Below, in pieces: positions 42,279-42,293 of a DNA stretch of 42,293 bases (positions are counted from its first letter, which is position 1; each line of letters begins with the position of its first letter). Source of the DNA: Deltaproteobacteria bacterium (GTDB taxonomy: Bacteria; Myxococcota_A; Polyangia; JACPQR01); NCBI GenBank assembly GCA_016190375.1, contig JACPQR010000078.1:1-42293 (forward strand), written 5' to 3'. Under the pieces are notes generated by a model that saw nothing but the letters and a program-made list of their open reading frames with translations, was not told the origin of the DNA and searched no databases. The translations under genes and the position numbers were made by a program.

Positions 42279-42293
42279 AACGCGGAATGCTCC

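Overview
The window is very GC-rich, densely coding bacterial DNA, most likely from a myxobacterium or relative (Myxococcota). This is inferred from Asp/Ser-rich linker lipoproteins, MopE-like calcium/metal-type repeats, MYXO-CTERM-type C-termini, a DUF2267 duplication and frequent GTG/TTG starts. I see no rRNA, tRNA, CRISPR array, phage or IS element. No gene-free stretch exceeds 300 bases.

Layout. (1) 0.15-5.9 kb, minus strand: a response regulator, histidine kinase, DevC/MacB-type ABC permease, ATPase, HlyD-type adaptor and DUF99 protein form a self-regulated efflux/export operon. (2) 6-13.6 kb: secreted and surface proteins. These are a MYXO-CTERM protein, a DUF2231 membrane protein divergent from a LuxR-type regulator, a trypsin-like protease with a long Asp-Pro repeat, a cytochrome c/copper-monooxygenase-fold lipoprotein that has lost almost all copper ligands, a Cys-rich lipoprotein and a TPR/PEGA protein. 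(3) 13.8-16.9 kb: a squalene-cyclase-fold lipoprotein divergent from a proteasome-like Ntn hydrolase and a zinc-ribbon membrane protein. (4) 16.9-23.1 kb: a coherent lysine-catabolism cluster with an aminoadipate-semialdehyde-type aldehyde dehydrogenase, a lysine 6-dehydrogenase-like protein, a fused alpha/beta 2-oxoacid dehydrogenase E1 and a thiolase. (5) 23.2-33.8 kb: MopE-like and acidic-linker lipoproteins, DUF2267, a universal stress protein, a LysM-M23 peptidase and a TonB receptor paired with a lipoprotein. (6) 33.8-40.5 kb: a second saccharopine-dehydrogenase-like protein, a Uma2 nuclease-fold protein, a translationally coupled gntR-GMC oxidoreductase-membrane protein operon, and an INSIG-like membrane protein. 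(7) 40.5-42.3 kb: a polysaccharide flippase, then a 98-bp tandem repeat that folds into a long hairpin.

The most interesting items are the copper-ligand-free monooxygenase homologue, the bacterial INSIG-like protein, the lysine cluster with its fused E1, the 98-bp structured repeat, and a 25-27 bp dispersed palindromic element at 28.1 kb and 38.8 kb. All family assignments come from reading motifs by eye; no database search was run.
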